A stretch of 64,000 bases of DNA from Casuarina equisetifolia (taxonomy: Eukaryota > Streptophyta > Magnoliopsida > Fagales > Casuarinaceae). A model generated the notes under the pieces. It was not told the DNA's origin. It was given only the letters and a program-made list of their open reading frames with translations, and did not search any database. Both the position numbers and the translations under genes were made by a program. Shown here piece after piece: positions 59,463 to 64,000 of the stretch. The stretch covers positions 25,137,580 through 25,201,579 of the forward strand of contig CM052355.1 in NCBI GenBank assembly GCA_028551475.1, in the 5' to 3' direction. Numbering within the stretch: position 1 is the stretch's first letter; the number at the start of each line of letters is the position of its first letter.

Positions 59463-61059
59463 AAATCTAGCTAATATTACCCTGTTGTAGCTCTTCCTGA
59501 TGTGATAATCTAACTAATGTAATGAAGCTTTAAAGCGTTATTCCTTTCTCTTAGTTTCTTGGCCTTCGTGTTACACTATTTTTCAAACATGTATAATCCT
59601 GAAATCTTACTGCTGTTGCATTAGCTTGTCTTGGTGAAGAGTAGGAACCCTTTTATTTTTTTGGTGGCTCATTCTTATCAAGCAACTAAGCAGATAAGAA
59701 GATAAGAATATAAGAGTTTGAAGTCAAAAACGGATGTATTAACAGCTAGAGGCAACAACCAAGTTTGAACCTGTAGAATTTGACAGCAAGTTGAGTATTG
59801 TCTTATACTCATCCTATCTACATGGAAACAATTATAAAACAGTCTGGAAATCTCTTGAAGATAAAGTATTATGTTTTCAGTGTTTAATGTTTGTCTATAA
59901 ATTAGAGGTTTGTGCTAAAAAACAAGAGAGAAGTTTCTAAAGAGAATTTAGTTTCTACAAAAATTGAAAATATAACAATTTTTGTGTCAACTTTAAAAAC
60001 TTGTAACTTTCTTCCTACTTGATGAAATTTTGTGTTTCTTGCCTAGATCTCTTTCTTGTCCTATCTAGTTTATGTTAGAATCAAATTTCATCTTATTCCG
60101 CTACATATTGAGTTAAAAATCGATCCTACACATTTTGGGATTGAATTTCAAGACAATGAATGATGCTGCAGGCTGGGAGTTGGACTTTCAATGATTAAGA
60201 TGTTATTGCTAATGCATCTTAACAGCCTCTAAGTTTCGTACCTTTGTTTTTAAGGCCTACATGTTAAAGAGGATTTAGAACCTCTAGGAAAGCAGTGCAA
60301 TTAATGTGTAATCATGCTATCAATTGTAGTGTCAAATCTTAGTCTGGGTGGATTCGTTGTAAAGGCCCTGAAAGATATATCCGTATTGTATATTTGCATC
60401 TTGCATCCTGCCTAAGGAAGCAGGAACAACGATAGTGGTGGAAACAGATTTCAGATTATCTGTGATTTAGTCTGAGCCTGATGTTTTGAATTCCATTTCT
60501 GGAAGAAACTCTTTCGAATGATGAGTGGGGAACAAAACAGAACTGGAATGATAAGTAGGGAAGGATGCACATGGGCGTGGATAAGATTTTGAAAAAGTCT
60601 CCCAGATAGCAAAAGATTATTGCCAAGGAGGAGTTTGAGCATATGATGAAGCAGTCATGCTATCAACTTTATGTTACAGTGTGGACATCGCTTTCCCTTA
60701 AAATTTATTTTCATTATTTTCTCTCATGATCTAGACGGCTAAGGAATCTACTTAATCCAGGAGAATCATTTGCGGCGCAACCTTCTGTAGACTCCGACTA
60801 TAATGTATACGACAAGGGAAAACCAAGAAGGACGAGGTTAAACAATTGAAGGAAAAGACACGATGGGACAATTTGGTCCAAGTCGGAACTTGACTGTTTC
60901 AACTAGAAAGGAGCATAGGACTTGGGCCTTGTTCCCAATTGATAGTGGATCTAGAACCTGATTGACACCCATTAGCCAAGGGACCAGAAAGATTTGGCAG
61001 AACAACCAACAAAAGCGATGATGCATAGCATCAGCTAAAATCCAGATGATAATCGCACT
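59463..61059. other. No gene seen
   Basis: 3' flank of the glutaredoxin-like gene and AT-rich spacer. Short open frames on both strands near 60450..61030 match nothing I recognise. Confidence 0.45.
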
Positions 61060-62800
61060 ACATCTTTTTGGTGTTATTAATACAACCCGAAACTCTATTA
61101 CTAGACTTGAGCCTAGGTCACTATAATGGTTTTGGCTATTCCTTAGTAGGAAAGCAATAAATCAAGAGAAAGATTGATATAGAATAATCCATCTTCTTAG
61201 GAAATATGGCATCGAGTCCCAACACACTCAAGTAACTGCTTGATTACTAGAACTATTAATGCCTTATCAAGGAATGACTCGTTACTAAATACTTGATTGT
61301 TAAAGATTAAACCCTCTTTCATATATGTCATTTTGGGAGAGTTTACCTCTTGTCAATATCCGGATCTTGCTCTATGGAAGTCAAGTATTCTAATTTTAAA
61401 TTAGGGCCCAAAACCCTCTCTATGCGGCCGTTGGCAGAATGACTCTGACAACATTGAACAATCACCATGAGTGTCAGAAAACCATCTCCGAAACCTAGAA
61501 GGCCTTCCCTAATCATTTTTGCTCCCATTTTCTTGAACTAGTAGCTTCCTGCGGTGCAGATCTTCGTGCCAAATCTATGTTTCCAATTGTCTCCAGGTGC
61601 CAACCTAGGTCGTCCATCCTCCATTTCGGTGCTTAGCCCGTTTAGGGAAACTTTGAAGCATCCGACAAGAAGATCTGATCTCTTGGAGGATTATTGCCTC
61701 TTGCGAAAATCCCTGTGTTTCTTGTTCCATTTCATCATTCTACCATCGCCTAGCCAGGAATAGGTCAACCCAATTCCATCTAGCGTCGGCCCCACCATTG
61801 AACGGCCTTCGTTGGTCATTCGGCCTCTAGTGAGGTCCCCGTCAGTTTCTGCCTTGGAGGTCCAAACAACTCCAGTTCTACCTCCTCCGTTTCATCTACG
61901 ATAGTTACAAAACCCCATGCTCTGTCAACCACCACCTGCCCTCCAGTCGTCGTCGATGATCGCTCGGAGTTAGACAGTTCCTCCATTGGGGGTGTGAAAC
62001 TGCAACCGCATTTCTTTGCGAAATCTATTCTTTCTTGCCTATTTTTCCCTCAATATTTTCATCTATTCAGTAAACAAAGAGGTTATCTACTTAGCCAACT
62101 GAGAGTTCATTGCCTTCAGCTTCCCTTACAAGGCCTCTACACTTTGCCTCCATCTTGCTTTCCAAAGCTTGGAGACAAACGTCCTAATCCATCATGGTCT
62201 ATTTGTGAGTCTTTACCATGGTTTTCTACCCATTCAACACCTCAGTGAATCTAATACCACTTGTTTTATTGCTGGAAAGATCTTTAATTGAATAATCAAT
62301 TTTATTAATAAATATGTTTTCAAATTGTGGCTGATTCATTATGCACTCAAGTAATTTCTTGATTTCTAGAATTATTAAAGCTTTCTTAAGGAATAACTTA
62401 CTACTCAATATTAATTGCTAAAGATTGATCTCTTTCTATTCTTAGAATTTTAGGCATTTCTTGAATCTCTCTTCGTACTCTCACCTTAGCTTGAACCTTT
62501 TTATGTAGAATCCGCCTCAGTACCTTTTCTTCTTTATTTAGTACCTATTATGGGCATGGTAGACAAGTTTTATATGTTGTGTGTGTTTTATTTATGTTTT
62601 CTTTTTGGGTTGTGTTAGTGTATTAGGATAAGACCCATTATGAGACTTGTACCCATGACCCAACCTAATCGGGTGGGCGTGCTTTTGTAATCCTGACGGA
62701 CAGATGGGGAGAATGTTTTGGAAAATTACAGTTTCTTCCTCGGTTTCTAGGTTCCCATCTGAATCCTGAGTTTTCCATTTGTTCACCGATGATGTTCCCG
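61060..62800 (-). mobile_element. Decayed LTR element remnant
   Basis: About 90 bases near 61225..61320 resemble 62335..62440 at roughly 70 percent (ctcaagtaa, cttgatt-ctagaa-tattaa, aaggaat). On the minus strand the upper copy leads at about 62265 into a tRNA-type primer sequence (tggtattagattc). Below it is a Met-rich start and a coiled gag-like leader (LESKMEAKCRGLVREAEG), typical of Ty3/gypsy gag starts. The rest (61340..62000) has no clear frame. Limits are approximate. Confidence 0.45.
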
Positions 62801-63017
62801 TCTAAACCCCCAAAAGGATTTGTGCTTGAAGGCCCCATTACCAAGGCCTAAGCCATAGCTAGGCCTGCTCTTCATTTGTAGGGAGATCCTACACCAAATC
62901 ATTTGGTAGGAGTAGGTAGGCCTGTGGATGGAAACGAGGGTGACAAATGTAGAGATGGTGGTTGCACAATTGTCGTATGAGTTCAAAGAGATGAAAGATT
63001 CATCCAGGCAAAGTTAT
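62801..63017. other. No gene seen
   Basis: Short spacer between the decayed element and the next Copia LTR. Confidence 0.4.
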
Positions 63018-63456
63018 TGTAGGTGGGTGCTAAAGGATTTTGAGCTTCTATTTAATTGCAACGTGAGTCTAACGATTAGTCTATGACCACACAAACACAC
63101 GGATGGGTTGAAAGAAAGAAGAGTTCCAAGGCTTCTTTTACTGCATAACAAAAGCTTACACAAACTGAGAACAGAGACAACACAGAGCTTTAAAAGCCTT
63201 ACAAAACTTTTACATAGACTGAACCCAAATCCACTCACACGACTTACAACTCTGATACTTATACTAGGACAGACACTTACCTTCTAAGTAAAACAAAGAC
63301 AGTAATAATACAAAAGTTGTCTTTGAAAACTACACCATGCTACACTCCCTTTTTTTGGACTTGTACCTCACGGAAGCATGCTTTAACTTTTCAATCCTAC
63401 CCAGCCTTCTGATTTCTTTTCTTTTGGTGCACGACAGCCCCGTTACTCAGCTAACA
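63018..63456 (-). repeat. 3' LTR of Copia-4
   Basis: 439 bases on the minus strand, starting TGTTAGCTGAG after a polypurine tract (aaggaggga, 63457..63465) and ending CACCTACA. The partner LTR lies beyond the window. Confidence 0.75.
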
Positions 63457-63603
63457 TCCCTCCTTGATGGGGTTAGTCGTCACCCTAATAAGCTCACGCA
63501 GCCTTTTATGTTGAACATGACTAAGAGCCTTTGTGAAAATATCAACTTGCTGTTCTCCACTTGGACAAAACACAAATATCACTTCCTTTGACTCCACCAA
63601 CTC

Positions 63604-63996
63604 TCAAACATAATGGATCTTGATGGACACATGCTTCATTTTTGAATGATGGCTAGGATTCTTTGTCATAGCTATTACTGATTTGCTATCACAATATATA
63701 TTAGTTTCCTTAACTTGTTTCAAACTCATCTCCATTAAGACCCTTCTCAACCAGATTGCTTGACAAGCAGCAGAGGCAGCAGTAACATATTCCACTTCAG
63801 CAGTGGAGAGTGCAACGCAACCTTGTTTCTTTGAAGACCAAGAAAATGCTATAGATCCAAGATTGAAGACAAATCCACCAGTGCTCTGAGGGTCCTTGGC
63901 ATTTCCCCCCCAATCGCTTAGTAAACGCTTCAGCTTGTTGAAGTGAATTTTGGTGGGCCTTTGCATGAACCTAGAGAGCGGAGTAACAGAATACAA
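63604..63996 (-). CDS. Copia-4 RNase H, partial
   Basis: Minus strand, open to the window end. It contains PLSRFMQRPTKIHF, DWGGNAKDPQSTGGFVFNLG, SWSSKKQGCVALSTAEVEYV and SVIAMTKNPSHHSKMKH, all of the Copia RNase H family. About 35 residues normally present between the PTKIHF-x4-KR block and DWGG are missing while the frame is kept, so an in-frame internal deletion is likely. After a stop near 63604 the usual DIFTKAL tail is readable down to about 63480, so an in-frame stop or shift is present. Confidence 0.8.
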   Translation of the reverse strand: MYSVTPLSRFMQRPTKIHFNKLKRLLSDWGGNAKDPQSTGGFVFNLGSIAFSWSSKKQGCVALSTAEVEYVTAASAACQAIWLRRVLMEMSLKQVKETNIYCDSKSVIAMTKNPSHHSKMKHVSIKIHYV

Positions 63997-64000
63997 GATG

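Larger units (their letters stand above)
63018..64000 (-). mobile_element. Copia-4: 3' end of a Copia element running off the window
   Basis: LTR (63018..63456), polypurine tract, and RNase H tail (63460..63996) on the minus strand. The remainder of pol lies to the right of the window. Confidence 0.8.

Overview
This is plant nuclear DNA from a woody eudicot. A grapevine-like genome (Vitis) is my best guess, based on the flavour of the glycine-rich and ML-domain proteins; that is inference. The window is AT-rich and intron-bearing, uses tRNA-iMet primer sites for its LTR elements, and is dominated by nested retrotransposons. Only three genes look alive: a glycine-rich secreted protein (GRP-A, 23040..23937, minus), an ML-domain lipid-binding protein (55099..57380, plus, four exons) and a glutaredoxin-like protein with a C-terminal Cys-rich module (58827..59462, plus, with a probable frameshift in its N-terminus).

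The left 50 kb is a head-to-tail segmental duplication. Unit 1 is about 1..24400 and unit 2 is 35755..50420. The ancestral unit carried, on the minus strand, a Cys-rich/Gly-rich secreted protein gene (labelled CRP here), then a small non-autonomous LTR element, then a GRP gene. Each unit was then broken differently. In unit 1 a full-length LINE (771..6565) landed in the left flank, an LTR element (9158 onward) cut CRP-1 in exon 1, Ty3/gypsy debris lies at 12760..14855, and a further 5.5 kb of TE material (15060..20580) separates CRP-1 from GRP-A. In unit 2, CRP-2 keeps all four exons but has a nonsense codon. GRP-C had a Copia element inserted into its intron; that Copia later received a Ty3/gypsy LTR, now solo. 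A 7 to 9 kb inversion then flipped GRP exon 2 and most of the Copia relative to exon 1. Both inversion breakpoints carry inverted duplications (about 730 and 480 bp), the signature of staggered breaks.

Between the units (24400..35754) lie a complete two-LTR Copia (25449..30688), two direct copies of a Copia gag fragment (about 31000..32350 and 34640..35520) and the 3' stump of another GRP (33170..33262). To the right of unit 2 are Copia fragments and diverged direct repeats (50600..52745), a TGTTCACGTA-type repeat (54250..54345), the ML and glutaredoxin-like genes, decayed LTR sequence (61060..62480) and the 3' end of another Copia running off the window (63018..64000).

I see no CRISPR, convincing tRNA or rRNA genes, or bacterial-type operon. 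The most unusual items are the inversion that split a gene, the reciprocal decay of the CRP duplicates, and the CRP domain architecture, which carries the Cys-rich module of GRP-A twice on separate exons followed by a Gly-rich exon.
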